Source of the DNA: Sedimenticola selenatireducens DSM 17993
GTDB lineage: Bacteria; Pseudomonadota; Gammaproteobacteria; Chromatiales; Chromatiaceae
Assembly: GCF_000428045.1 (NCBI RefSeq)
Contig: NZ_ATZE01000030.1
Span: 1 to 41,779 of the forward strand
Length of the DNA: 41,779 nucleotides
Reading direction: 5' to 3'
The first letter of the stretch is position 1. Every line of letters begins with the position of its first letter. The translations under genes were made by a program, and so were the position numbers. Positions 1 through 8,686 of the stretch are shown piece by piece. The notes beneath the pieces are model-generated. The model was not told the DNA's origin. It did no database searches and was given only the letters and a program-made list of their open reading frames with translations.

Positions 1-179
1 GGCCTCCTACAGATGGATTGTGGGGACGGACGACATGCCCACCCTGCGGTTGAGAAAACCTGTAGGAGCGGCGCCCCCGCCGCGAAGAGGGCGGGTTGGA
101 TGGGTGCCGGTTGCCATCGGCCCGGGGGCGGGCCTCCTGCAGATGGATTGTGGGGACGGACGACATGCCCACCCTGCGG
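1..179. repeat. Tandem duplication of REP end plus 38-bp spacer
   Basis: Positions 1-49 and 131-179 are the same 49-bp sequence with one mismatch (a at 9, g at 139). Each starts with the right end of a REP palindrome (ggcctcctRca) and runs on through an identical non-REP spacer ending in caccctgcgg. The complete REP at 61-141 lies between, so the unit period is 130 bp. This is direct sequence evidence of a tandem duplication of REP plus flank just upstream of hypE. A preceding copy is probably cut by the window edge. Confidence 0.85.
61..141. repeat. REP-type palindrome, family 1
   Basis: It begins tgtaggagcggcg and ends cgggcctcctgca, the two ends being inverted complements that enclose a GC-rich centre. 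Sister copies lie at 4580-4658 and 6076-6157, and a shorter variant occurs twice near 34.9-35.2 kb. REP elements of this GTAGGAGCGGC type are common extragenic palindromes in gammaproteobacteria. They can end transcripts or stabilise mRNA, which is not shown here. Confidence 0.85.
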
Positions 180-212
180 ACCGATTATTTTTTTGTAGAT
201 GAATTGAAAACC

Positions 213-1256
213 ATGAACAAAAAACGCTACACCAGCCGACTGGACCTGAAGAACGGTACCGTCGACATGACCCACGGCAGCGGCGGTCGTGCCATGGCCC
301 AGCTGATTGACGAGATTTTTATCGGCAGCCTGGATAACGAGCTGCTCCGACAGGGTAATGACCAGGCCGCCTTCGATGCGCCCAGGGGGCGCATGGTGAT
401 GAGCGTGGACGGGCATGTGATCTCGCCGCTGTTCTTTCCCGGCGGTGATATCGGCTCTCTTTCCGTACACGGCACGGTCAACGATGTGGCCATGTCGGGC
501 GCCAAACCGCTCTATCTCTCGGCCGGTTTTATCCTGGAAGAGGGCTTTCCCTTGGCCGATCTGAAACGCATCGTCGAGAGCATGGCGGCGGCCGCCAACC
601 GGGCCGGTGTGCCGGTGGTGACCGGTGACACCAAGGTGGTGGAGAAGGGCAAGGGCGACGGCGTATTCATTACCACCACCGGCATCGGCGTGGTGCCCGA
701 GGGGATCAATATCTCGGGTGACCGGGCTCGACCGGGCGACAAGATTCTGATCTCCGGCAGCATGGGCGATCATGGAGTCGCCATCATGTCGCAGCGTGAA
801 AACCTGACCTTTGAGACCACCATTGAATCGGACTCCCAGTCGCTGCACGACCTGGTGGCCGCGATGGTGGAGGCGGTGCCGGATATCCACTGCCTGCGCG
901 ATCCGACCCGCGGCGGCCTGGCCTCCACCCTGAACGAGCTGGCCCAGCAATCCGGCGTCGGCATGCAGTTGCGCGAGGAGGCTATCCCGGTGAAGCCGGA
1001 GGTGCATGCCGCCTGTGAACTGCTGGGGCTCGATCCGCTCTATGTGGCCAATGAGGGCAAGCTGATTGCCATCTGCGCCGCTCAGGATGCCGAGCGGCTA
1101 CTGGCGGTTATGCGCGACCACCCGAAGGGGGTGGAGGCCGCCATTATCGGCGAGGTGATCGAGGATGAGCACAACTTTATCCAGATGGAGACCAGCTTTG
1201 GCGGCAGCCGCATCGTCGACTGGCTGGCCGGTGAACAGTTGCCACGAATCTGCTGA
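213..1256 (+). CDS. hypE: Hydrogenase maturation factor HypE (carbamoyl dehydratase)
   Basis: 347 aa. HypE works with HypF: the carbamoyl group placed on its C-terminal cysteine is dehydrated with ATP to a thiocyanate, the source of the CN ligands of the NiFe active site. The protein ends exactly in PRIC, the invariant HypE tail carrying the acceptor cysteine. Near the N-terminus is the HGSGG motif of the PurM/AIR-synthase fold, followed by the DGHVISPLFFPGGDIG stretch and VVTGDTKVV. The reading frame is open further upstream into the REP region, but ATG 213 fits the family N-terminus (MNKKRY, then VDMTHGSGG about 18 residues in). No strong ribosome site precedes it. hypX follows after 12 bp, so the two are probably cotranscribed. 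hypD and others would be expected to the left, outside the window. Confidence 0.95.
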   Translation: MNKKRYTSRLDLKNGTVDMTHGSGGRAMAQLIDEIFIGSLDNELLRQGNDQAAFDAPRGRMVMSVDGHVISPLFFPGGDIGSLSVHGTVNDVAMSGAKPLYLSAGFILEEGFPLADLKRIVESMAAAANRAGVPVVTGDTKVVEKGKGDGVFITTTGIGVVPEGINISGDRARPGDKILISGSMGDHGVAIMSQRENLTFETTIESDSQSLHDLVAAMVEAVPDIHCLRDPTRGGLASTLNELAQQSGVGMQLREEAIPVKPEVHAACELLGLDPLYVANEGKLIAICAAQDAERLLAVMRDHPKGVEAAIIGEVIEDEHNFIQMETSFGGSRIVDWLAGEQLPRIC

Positions 1257-1268
1257 CAGAGAGTAACC

Positions 1269-2975
1269 ATGAAGATCCTGTTACTGACCCACGCCTTCAA
1301 CAGCCTCAGCCAGCGGCTGCACATCGAGTTGAAAAAACGCGGCCATGCGGTTTCGGTGGAGTTTGATATCAATGATGCGGTGAGCGAGCAGGCGGTGGCG
1401 CTGTTCCAGCCCGAGCTGATCGTGGCGCCGTTTCTCAAGCGCGCTATCCCTGAGTCGATCTGGCGTCATCACACCTGCCTGATCGTGCATCCCGGCATCA
1501 AGGGTGACCGCGGTCCGTCGGCCCTGGACTGGGCGATTCTCAATGACGAGCCGGAGTGGGGTGTCACGGTGCTGCAGGCCAACGCCGAGATGGATGCCGG
1601 CGATATCTGGGCCACTGTCAACTTCCCCATGCGTGCCGCCAGCAAGGCGAGCCTCTATCGCAACGAGGTGACGGACGCGGCGCTGCAGGGGGTGCTGCTG
1701 GCGGTCGAACGCATGGAGCAGGCCAGCTTCCAGCCGGAGCCGCTGGATTACGCGCAGGCCGATGTGAAAGGCACATTGCAGCCGCTGATGCGCCAGTCCG
1801 ACCGACGCATCGACTGGCAGCAGGACACGACTGAAACCGTGCTGCGCAAGATCCGCAGCGCCGACGGCTTTCCCGGCGTGCTGGACTGGATCTACGGGCA
1901 GGAGGTGATGCTCTATGACGCCCATGCCGCCGATGGGCTGTACGGCGAACCGGGCATGCTGCTGGGCCACAGCGAACAGGCGATCTGTCGGGCCACGGTG
2001 GATGGCGCGGTCTGGATCGGTCATCTGCGGGACAAGCAGGGAGTCCACCCGTTCAAGCTGCCGGCTATGCGGGTGCTGGGTAAACGACTGGCTGATCTGC
2101 CGAAGATAGTCGCTGGCTACAGCGATATCCACTACGAGGAGCAGGGCCGGGTCGGCTATCTGCACTTTCCCTTCTATAACGGCGCCATGAGCACGGATCA
2201 GTGCAACCGGCTGCGCGAAGCCTATGTCGCTGCTCGCCGACGTGACACCCGTGTGATCGTGCTGATGGGCGGACCGGACTTCTGGTCCAACGGTATCCAT
2301 CTCAACACCATCGAGGCGGCCGAGAGTCCGGCCGACGAGTCCTGGGCCAATATCAATGCCATCAATGATCTGGCGCGGGAGATTATCACCACCGAAAGTC
2401 ATCTGACCGTCTCCGCACTGCAGGGCAATGCCGGAGCCGGCGGCGTGTTCCTGGCCCGTGCCGCCGACCGTGTCTGGGCGCGCCGTGGCGTGGTACTCAA
2501 TCCCCATTACAAGGACATGGGCAACCTGTTTGGCTCCGAGTACTGGACCTACCTGCTGCCGAAACGGGTCGGTGAAGAGCGTGCCCGACGCATCACCCAG
2601 GCGCGCCTGCCGATGGGCGCCGAGGAGGCGGGCGAGCTGGGGCTGTTGGACGGATATTTCGGGCAGGACAACCCGCAGTTTCTGGTCGAGCTGAAACAGC
2701 GGGCAAAGGCGCTGGCAGATGATGCGGATTTCGACCAGATACTGCGTGACAAGGTGGCGACCCGCCAGGCTGATGAGCAGGAGAAACCACTGGACGAATA
2801 CCGCCGTGAGGAGCTGGAACGCATGAACCTCAACTTCTACGGCTTCGATCCCAGCTATCACGTGGCGCGCTACAACTTCGTCTACAAGGTGCCCAAGTCC
2901 AGAACCCCGATCACCATTGCCGGACACCGCGACATTTCCAAACGTCCCAGAGATGACTGGAGCCAGGCCTCATGA
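1269..2975 (+). CDS. hypX: HypX/HoxX, CO-ligand synthesis protein for aerobic hydrogenase maturation
   Basis: 568 aa, the usual length for HypX/HoxX. The N-terminal half is a formyl-THF transferase/hydrolase-like domain, with HPGIKGDRGPSALDW near residue 74. The C-terminal half is a crotonase-like domain, with a GGPDFWSNGIHLN stretch near residue 335 and an oxyanion-hole type GNAGAGG segment. In the known family the protein takes a formyl group from N10-formyl-THF and releases CO for the active-site Fe when O2 is present. Its presence suggests that the NiFe hydrogenase it serves is made under oxic conditions (inference). ATG 1269 lies 12 bp after hypE, with gagag just upstream. The stop overlaps the hoxA start by 4 bp (ATGA), indicating translational coupling with the regulator. 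Confidence 0.93.
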   Translation: MKILLLTHAFNSLSQRLHIELKKRGHAVSVEFDINDAVSEQAVALFQPELIVAPFLKRAIPESIWRHHTCLIVHPGIKGDRGPSALDWAILNDEPEWGVTVLQANAEMDAGDIWATVNFPMRAASKASLYRNEVTDAALQGVLLAVERMEQASFQPEPLDYAQADVKGTLQPLMRQSDRRIDWQQDTTETVLRKIRSADGFPGVLDWIYGQEVMLYDAHAADGLYGEPGMLLGHSEQAICRATVDGAVWIGHLRDKQGVHPFKLPAMRVLGKRLADLPKIVAGYSDIHYEEQGRVGYLHFPFYNGAMSTDQCNRLREAYVAARRRDTRVIVLMGGPDFWSNGIHLNTIEAAESPADESWANINAINDLAREIITTESHLTVSALQGNAGAGGVFLARAADRVWARRGVVLNPHYKDMGNLFGSEYWTYLLPKRVGEERARRITQARLPMGAEEAGELGLLDGYFGQDNPQFLVELKQRAKALADDADFDQILRDKVATRQADEQEKPLDEYRREELERMNLNFYGFDPSYHVARYNFVYKVPKSRTPITIAGHRDISKRPRDDWSQAS

Positions 2976-4468
2976 ACAGACAACCCACCCTGCTGATCGT
3001 GGATGACGAGGTGCGTGGCCTGGAGGCGCTGGTACGTATCCTGGATGACGATTTTGAGGTCAGGACCGCCACCAATGCACGGGATGCGGAACAGATCCTG
3101 GAGCGGGAGTGGATCAATATCGTGCTTTGTGACCAACGCATGCCGGAGACCACCGGGGTGGAGTTTCTCACCAAGGTACGGCAGCAGTGGCCGGATGTGG
3201 TGCGCATGATCCTCTCCGGCTATACCGATGCCGAGGATATCATCCAGGGAGTGAATGAGGCGGGCATCTATCAGTACATCACCAAGCCCTGGCACCCCGA
3301 CAGCCTGCTGCTGACCCTGAAGAATGCCGCCCATCTGTTTGAGCTACAGCGCGAGAACGAGTTGCTGAATATCGAGCTGAAACGCAATCCCGACCTGCTG
3401 GAGCAGAAGGTCAGCGACAAGCGCAAACAGCTCAAGCAGCAGCACCACTGTGATGACGGCATTGTGCGTGCCGATGGCAGTCCCATGGATCTGGTCTGCG
3501 CCAAGGTTAACCGGGTGTCGCCCTACGATGTCACCGTGCTGCTCTCCGGCGAATCGGGTACCGGTAAGGAGCTGTGCGCCCGTGCCCTGCATTACAACAG
3601 CCTGCGCGGCGACAAGCCGTTTGTGGTGGAGAACTGTGCCGCCCTGCCGGACGAGTTGCTGGAGAGCGAGCTGTTCGGTTACAAGCGCGGCGCCTTTACC
3701 GGCGCGGTGGAGGATCGGGCCGGCCTGTTCGAGCGGGCCGATGGCGGCACCATTTTTCTGGATGAGATCGGTGAGGTGTCGCCGGCCTTTCAGGTAAAGC
3801 TGCTGCGGGTGCTGCAGGAGGGGGAGATCCGTCCCCTGGGTTGTGCCCGCCGCCGCAAGGTGGATGTACGCATCATTGCCGCCACCAATAAAGATCTGGA
3901 AGCCGAGGTGCGGGAGAAACGTTTTCGTCAGGATCTCTACTACCGGCTCTCCACCATCGCCATTCATCTGCCGCCGTTGCGAGAGCGCAAGATGGATATT
4001 CCGCCGATTGCCCATGCGCTGCTGCAGTCGGCCATGCGCTCCCTCAACAAACAGGTGGAAGGTTTTACTACCGAAGCCCTCGTGTGCATGCAGGCGTATC
4101 ACTGGCCAGGCAATGTGCGGGAGCTGCAGAACGAGATACAGCACATGCTGGTGATGAGTAATGAGCCAACGCTGGGCGCCGACCTGCTATCACCACGGGT
4201 GTTGCGTGCCGCGCCTCGTGAGGATGAGGCGCAACTCGATTTGCTGGCTTCCCTGGATGGGTCGTTGAAGGAGCGTATCGAGTCGATTGAAGCGCGCATC
4301 CTGCGTGAATCGCTGATCCGGCACCGCTGGAACAAGAGCCAGGCGGCGCGTGACCTGGGGTTGTCGCGGGTCGGACTGCGCAGCAAGCTGGAGCGTTATG
4401 GTCTGGAGCAGACGCCCCGGGCGCATGCCTGTTGTGACGAGGATGTCGAGCGTGAAACCGGCCGCTGA
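2972..4468 (+). CDS. hoxA: HoxA/HupR-type NtrC-family response regulator
   Basis: 498 aa. The order is a receiver domain (residues about 6-120, probable phospho-acceptor D54 in CDQRMP, and K105 in ITKPW), a sigma-54 AAA+ domain (Walker A GESGTGKE 193-200, GAFTGA 240-245, Walker B IFLDEIGE 261-268), and a Fis-type helix-turn-helix (about 454-477, NKSQAARDLGLSR). The family activates sigma-54 promoters of hydrogenase operons. In HoxA/HupR the unphosphorylated form is usually the active one, and the kinase turns it off without H2. The GAFTGA loop is intact, so sigma-54 contact is expected. The ATGA overlap with hypX and the position beside hoxJ and hoxBC fix the assignment. The target structural hydrogenase genes are not in this window. 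Confidence 0.93.
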   Translation: MNRQPTLLIVDDEVRGLEALVRILDDDFEVRTATNARDAEQILEREWINIVLCDQRMPETTGVEFLTKVRQQWPDVVRMILSGYTDAEDIIQGVNEAGIYQYITKPWHPDSLLLTLKNAAHLFELQRENELLNIELKRNPDLLEQKVSDKRKQLKQQHHCDDGIVRADGSPMDLVCAKVNRVSPYDVTVLLSGESGTGKELCARALHYNSLRGDKPFVVENCAALPDELLESELFGYKRGAFTGAVEDRAGLFERADGGTIFLDEIGEVSPAFQVKLLRVLQEGEIRPLGCARRRKVDVRIIAATNKDLEAEVREKRFRQDLYYRLSTIAIHLPPLRERKMDIPPIAHALLQSAMRSLNKQVEGFTTEALVCMQAYHWPGNVRELQNEIQHMLVMSNEPTLGADLLSPRVLRAAPREDEAQLDLLASLDGSLKERIESIEARILRESLIRHRWNKSQAARDLGLSRVGLRSKLERYGLEQTPRAHACCDEDVERETGR

Positions 4469-4493
4469 TTTTCTCCCAGAGTCCGGCTGTGAG

Positions 4494-4563
4494 GTAGGGT
4501 GGATAAGCCGGCAGGCGCATCCACCATTATTGCGGTGGATGCGCTGTCGCTTATCCACCCTAC
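4494..4563. repeat. Large palindrome, REP family 2
   Basis: The outer arms gtagggtggataagc and gcttatccaccctac are perfect 15-bp inverted complements. An inner inverted repeat, gcgcatccacc with ggtggatgcgc, gives a two-level hairpin. It lies 25 bp after the hoxA stop and could act as a bidirectional terminator or mRNA end, though no T tract follows. Partial copies of the same family lie at 14409-14440 and 30456-30486. Confidence 0.8.
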
Positions 4564-4579
4564 GCACTGATTGCGCCCT

Positions 4580-4658
4580 TGTAGGAGCGGCGCCTCGCCG
4601 CGATGGTCGTGCAGAGGCCAGAGCCCCGGCCAATCGGCCCGGGGGCGGGCCTCCTACA
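4580..4658. repeat. REP-type palindrome, family 1
   Basis: Starts tgtaggagcggcgcctcg and ends cgggcctcctaca. It is the same element as 61-141 and 6076-6157. Together with the family 2 palindrome it fills the 237-bp gap between hoxA and the kinase gene, whose start lies 47 bp further on. Confidence 0.85.
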
Positions 4659-4705
4659 GGTGGGGCAGGAGCGGCTTCAGCTGCGAAATTCGCGAAGGGG
4701 GCGGG

Positions 4706-6064
4706 ATGGTGACCGATTCGGGCATCAAGGGTGCCGGCAGCCTGATCTCCCGGCTGGGATCGGATGAACAGATGTCGACCTCGAGCAGCGAAGAGGCATG
4801 GATCGAGGTAATCCAGAAAATGGATCTGGTCTACGCCGATCTGGTGCGCTACCAGGTGGAGCTGGAAGAGAAGAACAGCGCGCTGGAAGAGGCGCAGCGG
4901 TTTATCGAAAGCGTGCAGGCGGCAATGACCGATGTGCTGATCGTCTGCGATATTCAGGGCCGTATCCAGCAAGCCAATACCGCGCTTGAACGGATTACCG
5001 GACGCAGTGAAAAAGAGCTGTTGAACCACTCTTTCAAGGCGCTGTTCGTTGAATCGTCGCAATATCTGGTGGACGGTTTTGCCGACAAGATCCGTTCCGA
5101 GACGGTGTATGACTGCGAGGTCAACCTGATCAGCGCCGATGGTACACCGACCCCGTTGGCGATGAACTGCAGCTCCCGTTATGACCACAACGGTCGTCTG
5201 GTGGGCATGGTACTGATCGGCCGCCCGGTGGGCGAGTTGCGCCGTGCCTATGAAGAGTTGCACGCGACTCATAAGGAGTTGAAGCAGGCTCAGGAACAGC
5301 TGGTCCACTCGGAGAAAATGGCCTCCCTGGGGCGCCTGGTGGCGGGCGTGGCGCATGAACTGAACAATCCGATCAGTTTCGTGTTCGGCAACATGCATGC
5401 CTTGAAGCGTTACGGTGAGCGCATCACCCGCTATCTGGATGTGATCCATAAAGATGCCGAAGGAGAAGAGCGGGAGGCGCTGCGGAAACAGCTGAAGATC
5501 GACCATATCCTGTCGGACATTGGTTCGCTGATCGACGGCACCCTGGAGGGCGCCGAGCGGGTGAGCGATATTGTGATGGATCTGCGGCGCTTTTCCGGCA
5601 ATCAGCAAGAGGATATCCAGCCGTTCCTGCTGGCGCCGGTGGTGACCACGGCCGTCGACTGGGTGGTCAAGGCAGCCCGCAGGAAGCCGGATGTCAGCGT
5701 GGAGATTCCCGGCGATCTCCAGGCCGTCGGCATCAAGGGACTGGTGCACCAGATCCTGGTCAATCTGGTGCAGAATGCCATTGATGTAATGGAGCAGATG
5801 GAAGAGCCCCGACTGGCGATTCGCGGCTGGCAGGACTGGGACCGGGTCAGGATAGAAGTGCGGGATTTCGGGCCAGGCATTCCCAAGGCGGACCTGATGC
5901 GGGTGTTCGATCCCTTCTTTACCACCAAGGATGTGGGTAAGGGCACCGGGCTGGGGCTCTACATCAGCTATGGCCTGGCCAATGATCAGGGTGGCTCGCT
6001 GGTCGCCTCCAATCATCCGGAAGGAGGGGCCATGTTCACCCTGACCCTGAAGGCGACCGGTTGA
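4706..6064 (+). CDS. hoxJ: PAS-domain sensor histidine kinase, HoxJ/HupT type
   Basis: 452 aa, with no membrane segment, so cytoplasmic. The N-terminal part is coiled-coil (about 30-70), followed by a PAS domain (about 70-175), a second helical linker, HisKA with H217 in the VAHELNNP box, and HATPase_c with N box (NLVQNAID), G1 (DFGPGIP), F box (DPFFTTK) and G2 (GTGLGLY). In the known systems this kinase binds the H2-sensing hydrogenase HoxBC and phosphorylates HoxA/HupR when H2 is absent. ATG 4706 is chosen because gaaggggg lies just upstream and the longer frame would run back through the REP. Gene order (hoxA-hoxJ-hoxB-hoxC) supports the role. A REP and 161 bp separate it from hoxB. Confidence 0.9.
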   Translation: MVTDSGIKGAGSLISRLGSDEQMSTSSSEEAWIEVIQKMDLVYADLVRYQVELEEKNSALEEAQRFIESVQAAMTDVLIVCDIQGRIQQANTALERITGRSEKELLNHSFKALFVESSQYLVDGFADKIRSETVYDCEVNLISADGTPTPLAMNCSSRYDHNGRLVGMVLIGRPVGELRRAYEELHATHKELKQAQEQLVHSEKMASLGRLVAGVAHELNNPISFVFGNMHALKRYGERITRYLDVIHKDAEGEEREALRKQLKIDHILSDIGSLIDGTLEGAERVSDIVMDLRRFSGNQQEDIQPFLLAPVVTTAVDWVVKAARRKPDVSVEIPGDLQAVGIKGLVHQILVNLVQNAIDVMEQMEEPRLAIRGWQDWDRVRIEVRDFGPGIPKADLMRVFDPFFTTKDVGKGTGLGLYISYGLANDQGGSLVASNHPEGGAMFTLTLKATG

Positions 6065-6075
6065 ATTGGATGAGC

Positions 6076-6157
6076 TGTAGGAGCGGCGCCCCCGCCGCGA
6101 AGAGATCGGGCCGGCGGCGGTGCCGCGACCGATCGGCCCGGGGGCGGGTCTCCTGCA
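6076..6157. repeat. REP-type palindrome, family 1
   Basis: Starts tgtaggagcggcgcccccgc and ends cgggtctcctgca, lying 11 bp after the kinase stop and 68 bp before the hoxB start. Third near-full copy of the element in the hydrogen cluster. Confidence 0.85.
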
Positions 6158-6225
6158 GGGTGACCGAAATCAACTGACGGTGCAGGTATTTTGAAAACGC
6201 ACACCTTCACACAAAGGAGCAACCG

Positions 6226-7230
6226 ATGAACAGCCAATCCGGTTTCAACGTGCTCTGGCTGCAGTCCGGCGGTTGTGGCGGCTGCAGCCTGTCACTGCTG
6301 AATGCCGAGTCACCGAATCTAGTGCATACCCTGGAAGGTGCCGGCATCAATCTGTTGTGGCATCCCATGCTGAGCGAAGAGTCAGGCTCCGAGATGGTGC
6401 GGATTCTGCAGGCGGTTATCGCCGGTGAGATCAAACTCGATGCGCTCTGCATAGAGGGGGCGATCCTGCGAGGTCCGAAGGATAGCGGCCGTTTTCATAT
6501 TCTGGCCGGCACCGGTCGCCCCATGCTCGACTGGGTGCGCGATCTCGCTGCTGTTGCCGGCTATACCCTGGGGATCGGTACCGGGGCGAGCTTTGGCGGC
6601 ATCACTGCCGGCGGTGACAATCCCACCGACGCCTGTGGTCTGCAGTTTGCCGAAACCGAGCGGGGCGGCGTTCTGGGTGAAGCGTACCGTTCAGCATACG
6701 ATATGCCGGTAATCAATGTGGCCGGCTGTCCGACCCATCCCAATTGGATCACCGAGACCCTGATGCAACTGACCCTGGGAGATTTTTCCGAAAGCGATCT
6801 GGATGAGTGGCAACGCCCCAGGGGCTATGCCGATCATCTGGTGCATCATGGCTGTCCGCGCAATGAGTATTATGAATTCAAGGCGAGTGCCGAGGAGCAC
6901 TCCCAACTCGGCTGCATGATGGAACACATGGGCTGTCTCGGTACCCAGGCCCATGCCGACTGCAACACCCGGCTGTGGAATGGCGAGGGCTCCTGTCTGC
7001 GCGGTGGTTACGCCTGTATCAACTGCACCGCACCCGGCTTCCAGGAGCCGGGCCACCGTTTTCAGGAGACACCGAAAATCGCCGGTATTCCGATAGGTCT
7101 GCCGACGGATATGCCCAAGGCCTGGTTTGTGGCGCTGGCCTCACTCTCCAAGGCGGCGACACCGAAGCGGTTGAGACAGAATGCCGTGTCGGACCATATT
7201 GTTGTCCCTCCCCATAGCAAAAAGAAGTGA
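6226..7230 (+). CDS. hoxB: Regulatory (H2-sensing) NiFe hydrogenase small subunit
   Basis: 334 aa. It lacks the long twin-arginine leader of energy-converting uptake hydrogenases, as expected for the cytoplasmic sensor HoxB/HupU. Fe-S ligands are visible: C17 and C20 in GGCGGCS, the CPTHPNW segment, and a cysteine-rich C-terminal half (HGCPRNEYYEF, then CLRGGYACINC). The N-terminus starts directly in the flavodoxin-like fold. A good ribosome site (aaaggag) lies 7 bp before ATG 6226. It passes electrons from HoxC-bound H2 within the sensor and docks on the kinase. hoxC starts 4 bp after the stop. The last ~30 residues are basic and variable. Confidence 0.93.
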   Translation: MNSQSGFNVLWLQSGGCGGCSLSLLNAESPNLVHTLEGAGINLLWHPMLSEESGSEMVRILQAVIAGEIKLDALCIEGAILRGPKDSGRFHILAGTGRPMLDWVRDLAAVAGYTLGIGTGASFGGITAGGDNPTDACGLQFAETERGGVLGEAYRSAYDMPVINVAGCPTHPNWITETLMQLTLGDFSESDLDEWQRPRGYADHLVHHGCPRNEYYEFKASAEEHSQLGCMMEHMGCLGTQAHADCNTRLWNGEGSCLRGGYACINCTAPGFQEPGHRFQETPKIAGIPIGLPTDMPKAWFVALASLSKAATPKRLRQNAVSDHIVVPPHSKKK

Positions 7231-7234
7231 TAGC

Positions 7235-8686
7235 ATGAGTCGAACCATTGTTGGGCCTTTTAACCGGGTCGAGGGTGATCTGGAAGTGCAGATCGAAACT
7301 GCCGGGGGCGTCGTCAGCAACGCCTGGGTGGTCTCCCCCATGTATCGCGGTTTTGAACAGATTCTGCACGGCAAGGACCCGCGCGATGCGCTGATCTACA
7401 CGCCGCGTATCTGCGGTATCTGCTCGGTCTCCCAATCCATTGCCGCCGCCGATGCCCTGGCCCATGCCGGCGGGATCATGCGTCCGAAGAATGGTGAACT
7501 GGCGCTCAACCTGATTCACGCCTGCGAAAACCTGGCCGATCATTTCACTCACTTCTATCTTTTCTTCATGCCGGACTTCGCCCGTGAGATCTATTGCGGT
7601 GAACCCTGGTTCGATGCGGTGGCGGAGCGCTTTAAGGCGGTGAAGGGCAGGGCGGCGGCTGATGTGATGCAGGCGCGCGCCGAGTTCATGCACCTGATGG
7701 GCATCATGGCCGGCAAGTGGCCTCACACCCTGGGCATCCAGCCTGGTGGAAGCACCCGCGGCATTGAGGCGACGGAGAAGGTAAGGCTGTTATCCATCCT
7801 GAGCGGGTTCCGGCGTTTTCTGGAACAGCGCCTGTTCGGCGCGCCGCTGGAGCAGATGCTGGAGATTGACAATCAACGGCAACTGGATGATTGGCTGACG
7901 GCGGGCGATCCGGCTGAGAGTGATTTCCGTCGCCTGCTGCAGCTGTCCCGGGATCTTCAGTTGGATCAGCTGGGCAAGACCGACAACCGTTTCATGAGCT
8001 ACGGCGTCTATTCACTGGAAGGCGAACGCACATTCCGCTCCGGTGTCTGGTATCAGGGCAAGCGAAGCAAGCTTAATTCGGATTGTATTACCGAGGATAT
8101 CAGTCACAGCTGGATGGAGGGACAGGCCGAACCCCAACACCCCTATCACGGCGTCACCCTGCCCGACGCTGATGCCGATTCCGGTTACACCTGGTGCAAG
8201 GCACCGCGCCTGGATGGCCAGGTAGTCGAGGTCGGCGCACTGGCCCGCCAACTGATTGATGGTCAACCCCTGATCAATGATCTGGTTACGACCGGTGGCA
8301 GCAATGTACGCAACCGCATGATCGCACGGCTGCTGGAGATCCCCCGGGTGCTGATCGAGATGGAGCAGTGGGTACGACAGTTGAAACCGAAGGATCACTT
8401 TTGTGTAGGCAGTGAATTGAAGCGCGAGTCGGAAGGTTTCGGGCTAACCGAGGCGGCCCGCGGTAGCCTGGGTCACTGGGTGCGGATCAAAAACGGCCGT
8501 ATCCTCAACTACCAGATCATCGCCCCGACTACCTGGAACTTCTCACCGAGAGATCAAAATGGCATTGGCGGCCCACTGGAGCAGGCGCTGATCGGCGCGC
8601 CGGTGCGTGAGGGTGAAAAGGAGCCGGTAGCGGTGCAGCACATCGTGCGGTCGTTCGATCCCTGTATGGTCTGTACCGTGCATTAA
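7235..8686 (+). CDS. hoxC: Regulatory (H2-sensing) NiFe hydrogenase large subunit
   Basis: 483 aa. The Ni-Fe ligands are C60 and C63 (RICGICS) and C477 and C480 in the closing DPCMVCTVH. The protein ends at that final His, with no C-terminal peptide for a maturation protease. This is the hallmark of HoxC/HupV sensors as opposed to energy-converting hydrogenases. ATG 7235 is chosen over an upstream in-frame start because it follows the hoxB stop by 4 bp with aagaag before it. The last codons (8662-8684) are repeated at 13353-13375, so this 3' end appears to be the insertion point of the defence cassette downstream. The coding sequence itself is intact. Confidence 0.95.
   Translation: MSRTIVGPFNRVEGDLEVQIETAGGVVSNAWVVSPMYRGFEQILHGKDPRDALIYTPRICGICSVSQSIAAADALAHAGGIMRPKNGELALNLIHACENLADHFTHFYLFFMPDFAREIYCGEPWFDAVAERFKAVKGRAAADVMQARAEFMHLMGIMAGKWPHTLGIQPGGSTRGIEATEKVRLLSILSGFRRFLEQRLFGAPLEQMLEIDNQRQLDDWLTAGDPAESDFRRLLQLSRDLQLDQLGKTDNRFMSYGVYSLEGERTFRSGVWYQGKRSKLNSDCITEDISHSWMEGQAEPQHPYHGVTLPDADADSGYTWCKAPRLDGQVVEVGALARQLIDGQPLINDLVTTGGSNVRNRMIARLLEIPRVLIEMEQWVRQLKPKDHFCVGSELKRESEGFGLTEAARGSLGHWVRIKNGRILNYQIIAPTTWNFSPRDQNGIGGPLEQALIGAPVREGEKEPVAVQHIVRSFDPCMVCTVH
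8662..8684. repeat. Candidate attachment site, left copy (3' end of hoxC)
   Basis: A 23-bp direct repeat with 13353-13375, 22 of 23 identical, including the 19-bp exact core atggtctgtaccgtgcatt. It codes for the last residues CMVCTVH of HoxC. Identity stops abruptly on both sides, as at a site-specific recombination core. No integrase is seen between the copies. Confidence 0.65.

Noticed and set aside
1281-2927. 548-codon open frame on the minus strand
   Set aside because: Shadow of hypX; no domain recognisable and no ribosome site.
4190-6016. 608-codon open frame on the minus strand
   Set aside because: It is antisense to hoxA and hoxJ, which carry complete motif sets, and its composition (His, Gln, Arg-rich) is that of a GC-rich shadow frame.
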